64,000 nucleotides of DNA, from NCBI GenBank assembly GCA_021847995.1, contig JAJZNE010000115.1, positions 1 through 64,000 of the forward strand. Reading direction: 5' to 3'. Position 1 is the first letter of the stretch. Every line of letters starts with the position of its first letter. The position numbers and the translations under genes are program-made. The notes beneath the pieces were generated by a model. It worked only from the letters and a program-made list of their open reading frames with translations. It searched no databases and was not told the origin of the DNA. Source of the stretch: Pseudomonadota bacterium (GTDB taxonomy: Bacteria; Pseudomonadota; Alphaproteobacteria; Acetobacterales; Acetobacteraceae). This document shows, one piece after another, positions 1-9,115 of this stretch.

Positions 1-1
1 A

Positions 2-415
2 GGCATCGTGCCGGGTGGCGGCGTCGCGCTGGCGCGTGCCTCCAAGGTGCTGGCCAACCTCAAGGCCGACAACGACGACCAGCGCTTCGGCATCGAGATC
101 GTGCGCAAGGCGGTGCTGTCGCCGCTGCGCCAGATCGCCGAGAACGCCGGCGAGGACGGGGCGGTGATCTCCGGCAAGGTGCTCGACCGCGACGACTATG
201 CCTGGGGCTTCGACGCGCAGACCGGCGAGTTCAAGGATCTGACCGCGGCCGGCATCATCGACCCGACCAAGGTCGTGCGCACGGCGCTACAGGACGCGGC
301 CTCCGTTGCCGGCCTGCTGGTGACGACCGAGGCGATGATCGCCGAGAAGCCGGAGAAGAAGGCGCCGGCGGCTCCTCCGGGCGGTCCCGGCGGCATGGGC
401 GATATGGATTTCTGA
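2..415 (+). CDS. groEL: Chaperonin GroEL, C-terminal fragment (cut by window start)
   Basis: Only the last 137 residues are present; the frame is open from the first bases and continues upstream of the window. The piece begins in the [10 protein letters not shown] region of the second equatorial segment and ends in the Gly/Met-rich tail GGMGDMDF that is diagnostic of bacterial GroEL. GroEL forms the 14-mer cytoplasmic folding chamber and works with GroES and ATP. A 9-bp-stem hairpin follows 28 bp after the stop and probably ends the transcript. The upstream partner groES would lie outside the window. Confidence 0.97.
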   Translation, partial: GIVPGGGVALARASKVLANLKADNDDQRFGIEIVRKAVLSPLRQIAENAGEDGAVISGKVLDRDDYAWGFDAQTGEFKDLTAAGIIDPTKVVRTALQDAASVAGLLVTTEAMIAEKPEKKAPAAPPGGPGGMGDMDF

Positions 416-442
416 TCCGCAATCCCGGCCCGGTCGGCGGGC

Positions 443-467
443 GGGGCAGGCTGTCATGGCCTGCCCC
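443..467 (+). terminator. Hairpin after groEL, probable terminator
   Basis: GGGGCAGGC, a 7-nt loop, then GCCTGCCCC: a perfect 9-bp GC stem beginning 28 bp after the groEL stop. There is no U-tract, so termination would be of the weak or factor-assisted kind. The rest of the 290-bp gap up to the cold-shock gene shows no gene and is probably the leader of csp. Confidence 0.5.
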
Positions 468-705
468 GTGCCGCCGCCCGGCGCCGCGCCGCCGAAGCGG
501 CATCGACGCAGCACGCCGTCGTCATCCGGTGCTCGTTGCGGCGGAATTGACACCGCTGCAAGTTTCTGCCCAACTCATGCTCGCAATCGCCTTTTGGCTT
601 GGCTTGCTGCGCCTCCGTCCTCGGGTGCCTTCAAGACGTCCAAAGCCCGGTTGTCCAACCCCGCCTGGCGTTTGCCCGCAGGCCCTCGACGGAGAGTAAG
701 ACCAA

Positions 706-909
706 ATGGCTATCGGAACGGTGAAGTGGTTCAACACCACCAAGGGTTACGGCTTCATCATGCCGCAGGACGGCGGCAAGGATGTGTTTGTCCATGTTAC
801 CGCGGTGCAGGCCGCGGGCCTTCGCGGCCTCAATGAGGGCCAGAAGGTCAGCTATGATGTCGCGATGGAACGCGGCAAGGCGGCGGCGACCAATTTGAAG
901 CTCGCCTGA
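706..909 (+). CDS. Cold-shock protein, CspA family (copy 1)
   Basis: A 67-residue single cold-shock domain, the normal family length. RNP1 (KGYGFI, residues 13-18) and RNP2 (VFVHV, 27-31) are intact, with the usual WF before them. The protein should bind single-stranded RNA/DNA as an RNA chaperone in the cytoplasm. A purine-rich GGAGAG lies about 10 bp before the ATG. It differs from the second copy 174 bp downstream at only nine positions, so the two are tandem paralogues. The long untranslated stretch before it is typical of cspA-type leaders. Confidence 0.95.
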   Translation: MAIGTVKWFNTTKGYGFIMPQDGGKDVFVHVTAVQAAGLRGLNEGQKVSYDVAMERGKAAATNLKLA

Positions 910-1043
910 CCTCCGGCGTGGCGTCCCTGCGGACGCCCTGATCGCATGCGCGGCATGTTCCCCTTTTCCCTGCGCTCCAACCCCGCCGGCGACGCGGCGG
1001 CGACGGGGCGTTGCTGCCTGTTTCTCTTTTCTTCCCCACCCCC

Positions 1044-1063
1044 GGGGGCGGACGTCCGCCCCC
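1044..1063. other. Perfect 20-bp palindrome between the two csp genes
   Basis: GGGGGCGGACGTCCGCCCCC is a perfect inverted repeat whose right edge is 19 bp before the ATG of the second cold-shock gene. As RNA it would fold into an 8-bp GC stem with an ACGU loop just ahead of the ribosome-binding region. It may end the first csp transcript or act as a leader structure of the second; the sequence does not decide. Confidence 0.5.
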
Positions 1064-1082
1064 TCGTTCGGAGCACTGACCA

Positions 1083-1286
1083 ATGGCAATCGGCACCGTG
1101 AAGTGGTTCAATGCCACCAAGGGCTATGGTTTCATCATGCCGCAGGACGGCGGCAAGGACGTGTTCGTCCATATCACCGCCGTCCAGGCGGCCGGCCTCA
1201 AGGGGCTGAACGACGGGCAGAAGGTCAGCTATGAGGTGGTGATGGAGCGGGGCAAGAGCTCGGCGGCCAATCTCAAGCTGGCCTGA
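1083..1286 (+). CDS. Cold-shock protein, CspA family (copy 2)
   Basis: A 67-residue cold-shock domain protein with intact KGYGFI and VFVHI RNA-binding motifs. It is a near-duplicate of the preceding gene; most differences are conservative (R/K, E/D, V/I), and more change lies in the last ten residues. Predicted cytoplasmic RNA chaperone. Only 173 bp separate the copies, and a strong GC palindrome lies in that gap, so the two may be expressed separately. The next gene is convergent and ends 3 bp after this stop. Confidence 0.95.
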   Translation: MAIGTVKWFNATKGYGFIMPQDGGKDVFVHITAVQAAGLKGLNDGQKVSYEVVMERGKSSAANLKLA

Positions 1287-1289
1287 GCT

Positions 1290-1862
1290 TCAGCCCGTCC
1301 AGTCGGCCGAATCGATCGCGGCGGTGGTTCGCTCCACCGTCGCGACCCTGTTTGCGCCTGCCTGACGCATCACCGTCTCCGCCTTCGCCTGGCGTTCCGC
1401 CGAGGTGACCCGAGCGGCCAGTACCAGAGTGCCGGCGCGCGCTGCCTGTTCGCGGCCTTCGTTGGCCGTGGTTTCGGCCGCCGTGCCCGCGCCCTCGGCG
1501 AGCGCGCCGGCGCCGAGCCCGCCCGCCACCCCCGCCGCCGCCGCTGCCGCCAGCGCGCCGCCGGTTGCCACCGTCAATCCGGCCGCCGCCGCCATCCCGA
1601 TCGAGCCGGCCAGGCCGGCGCCGAGCGTGCGGGCCTGCCGCAGATCGGTCTCCGTCATCACCGCGGCGGCACCCTGTTCCGGCGTCGCCTGCGCGGCGGC
1701 GGGCGTGGCTTCGGGCAGGCTCAGATCGGCGTGGTCGAACCCGGCTTCGGTCAGCCGCGCCACCGCGTCCTCCAGCCCTGCCGCGCTGGCGAACAGGCCC
1801 TGCACCTCGCGCACCGCGGGGGCAATGGCGGGGCCGGGCTTCGGGTCGGTCGTCTCGGCCAT
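1290..1862 (-). CDS. Hypothetical Ala/Gly-rich protein with central hydrophobic region
   Basis: A 190-residue protein. The N-terminal part (about 15-60) reads like a small alpha/beta module that senses or binds something (VQGLFASAAGLEDAVARLTE, then GFDHADLSL), as in short general-stress or DUF1269-like proteins. Residues about 80-122 are a long Ala/Gly/Leu stretch that could form a membrane hairpin. The C-terminal part (145-190) is a second amphipathic alpha/beta segment. No catalytic motif is visible. It is divergent from the glycosyltransferase gene and convergent with csp copy 2. Function unknown; a membrane-linked stress protein is a guess. Confidence 0.7.
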   Translation of the reverse strand: MAETTDPKPGPAIAPAVREVQGLFASAAGLEDAVARLTEAGFDHADLSLPEATPAAAQATPEQGAAAVMTETDLRQARTLGAGLAGSIGMAAAAGLTVATGGALAAAAAAGVAGGLGAGALAEGAGTAAETTANEGREQAARAGTLVLAARVTSAERQAKAETVMRQAGANRVATVERTTAAIDSADWTG

Positions 1863-2014
1863 GGCGCACTCCTTTTTGCTCCGTGTCGCTGCAACGCGAA
1901 CGCGCGCCGCGGTGCGCCTGTTCCCGCCCGGCTGCGGTGCGGCGTCGGCGCGTAGGCATCGGGCACGCGGCGCTGTTATGCTGCCCGCCCTCCCTACCGG
2001 CCTGGAGTTTGCCT

Positions 2015-5000
2015 ATGGCACGCCTGCGACCGCCGGCATCGCACCGCAATGGCGGCCCGTCGCGCGGCGTGCGCGCGGCGGTGCCGCCGCCGGCCCCGCG
2101 GGCGAGGTTGCATTTCCGCGGCACCACGGCGCGGATCCTTCTCGACCCGCTGATGGCGCCGGCCGGCGTGATGTACGACGCGGCACCGCTGCCCGCCGAT
2201 CGCTGGCGGATCACGCCGGAGGGCCTGGAGGTGGCCTGCCCACCGACCGCCTTCGACGCCGCGCCCCATGTCCTGAGCCTGGTGTGGCCGGGCGAGGGTG
2301 CGCCCGTGCTCGACCTGCCGTTCCGCTCCGACTACCGCGGCGGCCTCGATGTGGTGAACGACGAGGAGCTGCGCGGCTGGCTGCATGATGCGCTGCGGCC
2401 CGATTCGCCGATCGCGCTCGACGTGGCGTGCGGCGCCGTCACCTGCCGGATCCACAACACGCTGCCGCGTCCGGATTCGGCGGAAGCCGGCGGATTTGCG
2501 CTCGCGCTGCCGCCGCGGCCGGCGGCTTCGCTACCCGAACTGGTCACGGTCGCCGTGGAAGGCACCACGTATCAGCCCTATGGGCCGATCCTGCGCGGCA
2601 CCAGGCTGCCGGCGGTGCTTGAGGTCGCCGCCGCCGCCGCCCGCGCGCTCGGCCGCGGGGCGGCGGGGCGGCTGTTCGGCACGACGCTGTTGCCGGCGCT
2701 GGCCGCAGGCGGGGCGGCACTGGCGCCGGCGGGCGCGCTCGCTTTGCGCGGCACGCAGTTCCTGCCCCGTGCCGGCGTGCCCGACATCGACGTGATCGTG
2801 CCGGTCTATCGCGGCCGGGCGGAGACGCTTGCCTGTCTGGCCAGCGTCCTCGCCGCCGCCAGCGGGGTGCGCCATCGGCTGTTGGTGATCGACGACGCCA
2901 CCCCCAATCCGGCGCTGCGTGCCGCGCTCGATGCCCTGGCGGCGGACGGCCGCATCCACCTGCTGCGCAATGACCGCACGATCGGCTTCGTCGCCAGCGT
3001 CAATCGCGGCATGGCGCTCTCCGCCACCGCCGACGTGCTGCTGCTCAATGCCGATACCGAGGTGCCGCCCGGTTTCCTCGATCGTCTTTATCGGGCCGCC
3101 TATGCCGACGTGGCGATCGCGACGGCGACGCCGCTGTCCAACAACGCCACCGCCTACAGTCTTCCCGCCCCGCCCGGCGACCCGGCCGATCCGTGGGGGC
3201 TCCCGTACCGGGAGATCGACGCGCTGTGCCGGGCGGAGAACGCCGGCATCGTGCGGGACATTCCGACCGCGCACGGCTTCTGCATGTTCATCAAGCGGGC
3301 CGCACTGGACGATGTCGGCCTGTTCGACGCGGCGACCTTCGGCACCGGCTATGGCGAGGAGAACGACTTTTCCCTGCGCGCGCTGCTGCGCGGCTGGCGC
3401 AATGTGTGCGCCGCGGACGTCTATGTGCGCCACATCGGCGAGGTATCGTTCGCCGCCACCGCCGGACGCGAGGCGCAGCTTGCCGCCAATCTGCGCATCC
3501 TGGCTGAACGCTACCCGTTCTATCCGGTGGCGGTCGCCGATTTCCTGCGGACCGATCCGCTGCACGACCTGCGCAACAACATCCAGAAGGCGCTGTGGCG
3601 GCGGCATCCGCGCATCGCCGTGGTAGTCACGCTGTCGCTGGATGGCGGCGCCGCGCGCCACGCCGACGACCTGATGGCACGGCTTGCCGCCGAGGGCTGG
3701 CTGGCACTCTCGCTCGCCGTCGCCGGCGCGGCCGAGGGGGGGCGGCGTCTCGAACTGCGCCGGCCGGGGGGCGAGGAAGCGTTGCGCTATCCCGCCGGCG
3801 TGCCGCAGGAGGCGGCGTTCGCCGACATCCTCGATCTCGCCCCGCGGTTCCTGCATGTGCAGCACCTGATCGATCTGCCGGACGGAGTCGCCGCCTTCGT
3901 GCGCGACTGCGGCATTCCGTACGCGGTGACGCTGCACGATTTCTTCTATGCCTGCCCGAAGGTGACGCTGCTCGATGCCGGCAGCCGCTATTGCGGCATG
4001 CCGCCGGTCGCGAAATGCACGGAGTGCGTCCGCCAGGGGCCGATTCACCCGCAAATCCACCCGAGCCTTGCCGGCCATGCCGAACGCGGCGAGACCTGGC
4101 GGGTGCAGTGGGAGCGGTTCCTGCATGAGGCGGCGCAGGTGATCGCCCCCTCGGAAGACACCGCGGCGCGCTATGCGCAGCTGTTTCCCGGCCTTGCCGT
4201 CACCGTCCGTCCGCATTTCGCGACGCCCGGCACCGCGCCGGCCGTCCCTGCCGCAGCGTCCCCCTCGGCGGGCCGTCTGCGGGTGGCGCTGCCCGGCGCG
4301 ATCGGGCCGCAGAAGGGTGCGCACGTGCTGATCGACCTGGTGCGCCATTGCAGCCGCTGGCACGACGACATCGAGTTCGTGCTGGTGGGCTACAGCGACC
4401 GCGACGAGGAGCTGAAGCGCCACGACAACGTGATCCGCCGCGGCGGCTACCGGCCGGACGGGGCGGTCGCGGCGCTGGCGGCGGCAGGTTGCCAGGTGGC
4501 GCTGCTGCTCAATATTTTTCCTGAAACGTTCTCCTACACGCTGTCGGAAAGCGTGCTGGCCGGACTGGTACCGGTCGCCTTCGATTTCGGCGCGATCGGG
4601 GAGCGGCTGCGCATGCTCGGCATCGGCGTGGCGCTGCCGCCGGGTGCGGCGCCGGAGCAGATCGTGGCGGCGTTGCGCGCGGCGGCGCGGCAGCGGGTCG
4701 ATCTGCCGCCGGCGGCGCTGTTCGGCACCTATCCGACGCTGCTCGGCGATTACTATACGCCGGCGCTGGCCGACCTGATGGGGAGCGTGGCGCCCCCTGA
4801 CCGGCCGCAACTCGTCGGACAGCCGCGCGGGCTCGATCACGACGGCTGGTGCGCCGGCATCCTCGGCCTGCACCTGTGGGCGCGCGAGCCGCCGGAACAG
4901 CTCGTCTTCGACCTCTGGGTGCCGGCCGAGGCGCGGTTGCAGGCGGTCGAGATCGCCTGCAACGGTGCCACGCTGGCGCGCCGCTTCATCGAGCCTGACG

Positions 5001-5245
5001 GGATCCGCAGCATCGCCTGCGCGCTCGGCCGGGACGGCAGGCGGCTGTTCGACATCACCTGCACCTTCGATTTCGTGTTCCGCCTCGCCGCACCCGACAT
5101 CCGTTCCTGCGCGGCGATGCTGTCGCGCCTGCGGGTCGGCACCGGCGGGCGGTGGTTCACCGTGCCGCTTCCGCAAGTGCCGCCGCCGGTTGCGGCGCGG
5201 CTGCCCGCGAGCGCCGCCGATCGCTGGCGGGTGCCCGCCGCTTAG
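2015..5245 (+). CDS. Large two-domain glycosyltransferase (GT2 + GT4)
   Basis: A 1076-residue protein using the ATG preceded by CTGGAG; the open frame extends upstream but that part has no homology-like features. Residues 1-250 are of unknown fold. A GT2 domain follows (about 255-480) with VIVPVYRGR, VIDDATPNP and the metal-binding LLNADTEV. A GT4-like domain (about 520-930) contains a Cys-rich loop (CPKV, YCG, CTEC) and the nucleotide-sugar region GAIGPQKGAHVL with PETFSYTLSE. The C-terminal 130 residues look beta-rich. Such tandem enzymes build cell-surface polysaccharide or O-antigen in the cytoplasm. It stands alone upstream of glucokinase, not in a polysaccharide locus, so the acceptor is unknown. 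Confidence 0.88.
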   Translation: MARLRPPASHRNGGPSRGVRAAVPPPAPRARLHFRGTTARILLDPLMAPAGVMYDAAPLPADRWRITPEGLEVACPPTAFDAAPHVLSLVWPGEGAPVLDLPFRSDYRGGLDVVNDEELRGWLHDALRPDSPIALDVACGAVTCRIHNTLPRPDSAEAGGFALALPPRPAASLPELVTVAVEGTTYQPYGPILRGTRLPAVLEVAAAAARALGRGAAGRLFGTTLLPALAAGGAALAPAGALALRGTQFLPRAGVPDIDVIVPVYRGRAETLACLASVLAAASGVRHRLLVIDDATPNPALRAALDALAADGRIHLLRNDRTIGFVASVNRGMALSATADVLLLNADTEVPPGFLDRLYRAAYADVAIATATPLSNNATAYSLPAPPGDPADPWGLPYREIDALCRAENAGIVRDIPTAHGFCMFIKRAALDDVGLFDAATFGTGYGEENDFSLRALLRGWRNVCAADVYVRHIGEVSFAATAGREAQLAANLRILAERYPFYPVAVADFLRTDPLHDLRNNIQKALWRRHPRIAVVVTLSLDGGAARHADDLMARLAAEGWLALSLAVAGAAEGGRRLELRRPGGEEALRYPAGVPQEAAFADILDLAPRFLHVQHLIDLPDGVAAFVRDCGIPYAVTLHDFFYACPKVTLLDAGSRYCGMPPVAKCTECVRQGPIHPQIHPSLAGHAERGETWRVQWERFLHEAAQVIAPSEDTAARYAQLFPGLAVTVRPHFATPGTAPAVPAAASPSAGRLRVALPGAIGPQKGAHVLIDLVRHCSRWHDDIEFVLVGYSDRDEELKRHDNVIRRGGYRPDGAVAALAAAGCQVALLLNIFPETFSYTLSESVLAGLVPVAFDFGAIGERLRMLGIGVALPPGAAPEQIVAALRAAARQRVDLPPAALFGTYPTLLGDYYTPALADLMGSVAPPDRPQLVGQPRGLDHDGWCAGILGLHLWAREPPEQLVFDLWVPAEARLQAVEIACNGATLARRFIEPDGIRSIACALGRDGRRLFDITCTFDFVFRLAAPDIRSCAAMLSRLRVGTGGRWFTVPLPQVPPPVAARLPASAADRWRVPAA

Positions 5246-5280
5246 GGCATAAGCGCGACAGGACAGCATCGGGGAGCATC

Positions 5281-6222
5281 ATGTCCGCGGTCAAGCTGAT
5301 CGCCGATATCGGCGGCACCAATGCACGGTTCGCGATCGCGCGGGACGGCAGGGTGACGGACCTGACCGTGCTGCCGACCGGACACTACCCGACCCTGCAC
5401 GACGCCGCCCGCGCCTTCCTCGATAACCTGCCGGCCGATCTGCGGGTGACGCGCGGTGCGATCGATGTCGCCGGTCCGGTGACCGGCGATCGCGTGCATC
5501 TGACCAACAGCGGCTGGTCGTTCTCGATCGCCGAGACGCGCGCGGCGCTCGGGTTCGAGGATTTCAAGGTGCTCAACGATTTCGCCGCCGCCGCCCTTGG
5601 CATCCCGCTGCTGGGAGCGTCGGATTACCGCGCGATCGGCGGCGGGACGCGGGAGGCGCAGGGGCCGGTCGGGGTGATCGGTCCCGGCACCGGCCTCGGC
5701 GTCGCCGGGCTGACCTTCACCGCCGGGCGCTGGGTGGTGCTGCCGGGCGAGGGCGGACACGCCACCATGCCGGCCGCGACGCGCGAGGAGGCGGCCATCC
5801 TCGACCGGCTGAGGGAGCGGTTCGGCCATGTCTCGGCCGAGCGGGTGCTGTCCGGCCACGGGTTGCAGAACCTGCATCAGGCGCTGGCCGCGGTGCGCGG
5901 CATCGCGGCGCCGGCGCTGAGCGACCACGACATCACGCAGGCGGCGCTGACCGGGGCCGATCCGTTGTGCGCCGATGTACTTGATCTGTTCGCGGAGATG
6001 CTGGGTACGGTCGCCGGCAATCTGGCGATGACGTTCGGCGCGTCCGGCGGCGTCTTCCTGATCGGCGGCATCCTGCCGCGTTTCGCCGCGCGCTTCGCCG
6101 CCTCCGGGTTCCGTGCCCGGTTCGAGAGCAAGGGGCGCTTCACCAGCTATATGCAGGCGATCCCGACCTTCCTCGTCACCCACGACAACCCGGCGCTGCT
6201 CGGGCTTGCCGCACTGGACTGA
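5281..6222 (+). CDS. glk: Glucokinase
   Basis: A 313-residue ROK-unrelated bacterial glucokinase (Glk family, EC 2.7.1.2), which phosphorylates glucose with ATP in the cytoplasm. The phosphate-1 motif DIGGTNARF is at residues 9-17, the sugar-binding LNDFAAAALG follows at about 99, and the phosphate-2 motif GPGTGLGVAGL near 139. The start was chosen at the ATG before SAVKLIADIGG; a longer frame upstream overlaps the glycosyltransferase and is not conserved-looking. It is 35 bp after the glycosyltransferase and 21 bp before pyrE, so the three may be co-transcribed. Confidence 0.95.
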   Translation: MSAVKLIADIGGTNARFAIARDGRVTDLTVLPTGHYPTLHDAARAFLDNLPADLRVTRGAIDVAGPVTGDRVHLTNSGWSFSIAETRAALGFEDFKVLNDFAAAALGIPLLGASDYRAIGGGTREAQGPVGVIGPGTGLGVAGLTFTAGRWVVLPGEGGHATMPAATREEAAILDRLRERFGHVSAERVLSGHGLQNLHQALAAVRGIAAPALSDHDITQAALTGADPLCADVLDLFAEMLGTVAGNLAMTFGASGGVFLIGGILPRFAARFAASGFRARFESKGRFTSYMQAIPTFLVTHDNPALLGLAALD

Positions 6223-6243
6223 CCGGCCGGCCGCCGCGGAGAC

Positions 6244-6972
6244 ATGCCGATGACCAAACAGCACCTGACCGACTGGGACCGCGACGCGGCGCTCGCCACG
6301 GCGCGCATCCTGCTTGAGATCGCGGCGGTGAATTTCCGCCCGGCGGAGCCGTATACCTTCACCTCCGGCTGGAAGTCGCCGGTCTATATCGATTGCCGGC
6401 GCATCATCTATTTCCCCCGCGCCCGCAGCCGGATCTGCGATCTGGCGGTCGAGAAGCTGGGACGGCACATCGGCCATGAGAGCATTGACGTGGTGGCGGG
6501 CGGCGAGACGGCGGGCATTCCCTTTGCCGCCTGGATCGCCGAGCGCATGCATCTGCCGATGGCCTATGTGAGAAAGCAGCCCAAGGGCTTCGGTCGCAAC
6601 GCGCTGATCGAGGGTGATGTGCCGGAAGGCCGGCGCACGCTGCTGGTCGAGGATCTGACCACGGACGGGCAGAGCAAGGTACGATTCGCCACCGCACTGC
6701 GCGAGGCCGGGGCGCGGGTGGACCATGCCTTCGTCGTGTTCTTCTATGGCGTGTTCCCCGGCAGCTTTGCCACCCTCGCGCGGATGCAGATCGGGCTGCA
6801 CCATCTCTGCACCTGGTGGGATGTGCTGGAGGCGTGCCGCGACCGTCCCTATTTCGACGATGCCGCGCTGGCCGAAGTGCGTCGCTTCCTGGAGAATCCG
6901 GTTGCCTGGTCCGCCGCGCATGGCGGCGTCGCCAGCGCCGAGGAGGCGGTTGCGCGCAGGGATGGCGGCTGA
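6244..6972 (+). CDS. pyrE: Orotate phosphoribosyltransferase
   Basis: A 242-residue enzyme of UMP synthesis joining orotate and PRPP to give OMP. The type I PRPP loop LLVEDLTTDGQS lies at residues 133-144 and the orotate-site lysines in VRKQPKGFGR at 109-118. It is somewhat longer than the usual 210-220 residues because of N- and C-terminal extensions; the longer form is known in alphaproteobacteria. Its stop overlaps the start of the next gene, an acyl-CoA synthetase, which implies translational coupling although the two pathways are unrelated. Confidence 0.93.
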   Translation: MPMTKQHLTDWDRDAALATARILLEIAAVNFRPAEPYTFTSGWKSPVYIDCRRIIYFPRARSRICDLAVEKLGRHIGHESIDVVAGGETAGIPFAAWIAERMHLPMAYVRKQPKGFGRNALIEGDVPEGRRTLLVEDLTTDGQSKVRFATALREAGARVDHAFVVFFYGVFPGSFATLARMQIGLHHLCTWWDVLEACRDRPYFDDAALAEVRRFLENPVAWSAAHGGVASAEEAVARRDGG

Positions 6973-9115
6973 GACGGGCGCGCGCGCCCCGGCCGGACCG
7001 GTGAACCCGACCGCTTCCGACCCGCTTGCCGCGGCGCTGTTCCGACCGCATGCCGTTGCCCTGATCGGCGCCTCCGCCGATCAGGGCAAGAACAATTCGC
7101 GGGCGCAGCGGCTGCTCCACCGCATGGGCTATGCCGGGCGCGTCGTCCCGGTCAATCCCGCCCATGCCGAGATCATGGGGGAACGGGCGTTCGCCGATGT
7201 CAGGGACGCCCCCGGGCCGATCGACCATGCCTTCGTGATGGTGCCGGCGCATGCCGTCGCCGGGGCGATCGCCGCCTGTGCCGCGGCGGGGGTGCAGGTC
7301 GCCACCATCTTCTCCGCCGGATTTGCGGAACTGGGCGCGGCGGGGGCGGCGATGCAGGCCCGGGTCGTGGCGATCGCGCGGGAGGGCGGGGTACGGCTGT
7401 TGGGGCCGAACTGCATGGGCCTCATCAACGTCGCCGATGGCGTGCCGCTGACGGTGAACGCCGCCTTCGAGGCGGAGACGCTGCGGCCTGGCTGGCTGAG
7501 TCTGATTTCCCAGAGCGGCAGCATGATGGGCGCCCTGATGACGCGCCTGCAGGCACGCGGTCTGGGTTTCGCCAAGATGGTCTCGGTCGGCAATGAGTGC
7601 GACATCGCGGTCGGCGAGCTGGCCCAATTGCTGATCGAGGATCCGGCGACGCGGGTGCTGCTGCTGTTCCTGGAAGTCTTCCGCGATGCCGGGCGGCTGG
7701 CGGCGGCGGCGCGGCGGGCGCAGGCGCTGGGCAAGCCGGTGATCGCGCTCAAGCTCGGCCGGTCGGAGACCGGGCGGCGGCTCGCCACCTCGCATACCGG
7801 GGCGCTGCTGGGGGAGGATGCGCTGTCGGCCGCGTTCTTCCAGGAGCATGGCATTCTGCGGGTCGATACGCTGGAGGGATTGCTGGAACTGCCGCGTCTC
7901 GTGCTCGGGCACCGGCCGCCGGCGGGGCGGCGGGTGGCCGCGCTGACCGGGACCGGCGGCGCGGCGGCGCTGGTGCTGGACCGGCTCGGCAGTCTCGGCG
8001 ACGAAGTGGTGGGGCCGCCGGCGGCACTCCGCACCAGGCTGGCCGGGGTCGGCATCGACCTGCCGGAGGCGCCGCTGATCGACCTGCCGATGGGCGGCAC
8101 GCCGCTGCAATACCGGACGGCGCTGGAAGCCCTGCTGCAAGGCGGAGAGTGCGATGCGGTGCTGGCCGTGCTCGGCTCCTCCGCCCGGCTGCGGCCGGCG
8201 CAGATCGACAGCACCATACTGGCGGCCGATCGCACCGGCGCGCCGCCGCTGGCCGTGTTCATCGCGCCGCTGGCCGAGGAGGCGCTGCAACGTCTGGACG
8301 CCGCCGACATCGCCGCCTTCCGCACGCCGGAGGCGTGCGCGGACGCTCTGCATGCCTATCTGGCCTGGCGGGCGCCGCGCCTGCCGCCTTCCGTCCCGCC
8401 GGAACTGCTGGACCGCGCGCGGGCGGCGCTCGGCCGGCCGGGTCCGGGGGCCCTGGATGAGGCGTCGTCGTGTGCGCTGTTTGCCGCCATCGGGATCGAG
8501 GCGCCGCCGCTTCAGGTGGTGCGCGATCCGCAGGCGATCGGGCCGGTCGCGGCGCCGGTCGCGGTGAAGCTGCTGTCGCCCGACATCGCCCACAAGACCG
8601 AGGCAGGGCTGGTACGCCTGAACGTCATCGGCCGCGCGGCCGCCATCGACGCGGCGGCGGCGCTGCTTGCCCGGGCCGCGGCGCTGCGCCCGGCGGTGCG
8701 GGTCGGCGGCGTACTGGTGGCGCCGATGCAGTTCGGGCTGATGGAAGTGATCATCGGCCTGCGCCGCGATCCGGCGATCGGCCCGGTGGTGATGCTGGGC
8801 GCCGGAGGCATCGCTGCGGAACTGCGGCGGAGCGTCAGCCTCCGGCTCGCGCCGGTGACGCAGGAGGAAGCCGCCGCAATGATTGCGGAGGTGCCGGAAT
8901 TGCGGCTGCTGGCCGGGTTCCGCGACCAGCAGCGGGGCGATCTGCCGGCGCTGGCGCGGGCGGTCAGCGCGCTTAGCATGCTCGCCGGGCTGGCCGCGCC
9001 GGTGGTGATGGAAGCGGAGATCAATCCGCTGCTGGTGCGCGCTGAGGGAGAGGGCGTGGTGGCGGTGGACGGGCTGGTGGTGCTGGCGCCGCCGCCGGGT
9101 GCGCCGCTAGAGTGA
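6962..9115 (+). CDS. NDP-forming acyl-CoA synthetase family protein
   Basis: A 717-residue protein with the order CoA-binding Rossmann domain (ALIGASADQGKNNS near residue 33), succinyl-CoA-ligase-like domains (LLGPNCMGLIN; ISQSGSMMG), the phospho-His loop region (SHTGALLGEDA) and a C-terminal ATP-grasp domain (about 490-717; AVKLLSPDIAHKTEAG). This matches ADP/GDP-forming acetate- or acyl-CoA ligases and the related Pat-like proteins, here without the GNAT domain. The start is the ATG overlapping the pyrE stop. The substrate acid is not evident. Its end overlaps the convergent amidase gene by 9 bp. Confidence 0.88.
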   Translation: MAAETGARAPAGPVNPTASDPLAAALFRPHAVALIGASADQGKNNSRAQRLLHRMGYAGRVVPVNPAHAEIMGERAFADVRDAPGPIDHAFVMVPAHAVAGAIAACAAAGVQVATIFSAGFAELGAAGAAMQARVVAIAREGGVRLLGPNCMGLINVADGVPLTVNAAFEAETLRPGWLSLISQSGSMMGALMTRLQARGLGFAKMVSVGNECDIAVGELAQLLIEDPATRVLLLFLEVFRDAGRLAAAARRAQALGKPVIALKLGRSETGRRLATSHTGALLGEDALSAAFFQEHGILRVDTLEGLLELPRLVLGHRPPAGRRVAALTGTGGAAALVLDRLGSLGDEVVGPPAALRTRLAGVGIDLPEAPLIDLPMGGTPLQYRTALEALLQGGECDAVLAVLGSSARLRPAQIDSTILAADRTGAPPLAVFIAPLAEEALQRLDAADIAAFRTPEACADALHAYLAWRAPRLPPSVPPELLDRARAALGRPGPGALDEASSCALFAAIGIEAPPLQVVRDPQAIGPVAAPVAVKLLSPDIAHKTEAGLVRLNVIGRAAAIDAAAALLARAAALRPAVRVGGVLVAPMQFGLMEVIIGLRRDPAIGPVVMLGAGGIAAELRRSVSLRLAPVTQEEAAAMIAEVPELRLLAGFRDQQRGDLPALARAVSALSMLAGLAAPVVMEAEINPLLVRAEGEGVVAVDGLVVLAPPPGAPLE

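Noticed and set aside
1565-2014. N-terminal extension of the glycosyltransferase frame
   Set aside because: Runs antisense through the Ala/Gly-rich gene and is Arg/Pro-rich; the ATG at 2015 has a better ribosome-binding site.
2531-5269. 912-codon minus-strand frame opposite the glycosyltransferase
   Set aside because: Antisense frame typical of very GC-rich DNA; Arg/Gly/Gln-rich, no motif, and the opposite strand has two recognised domains.
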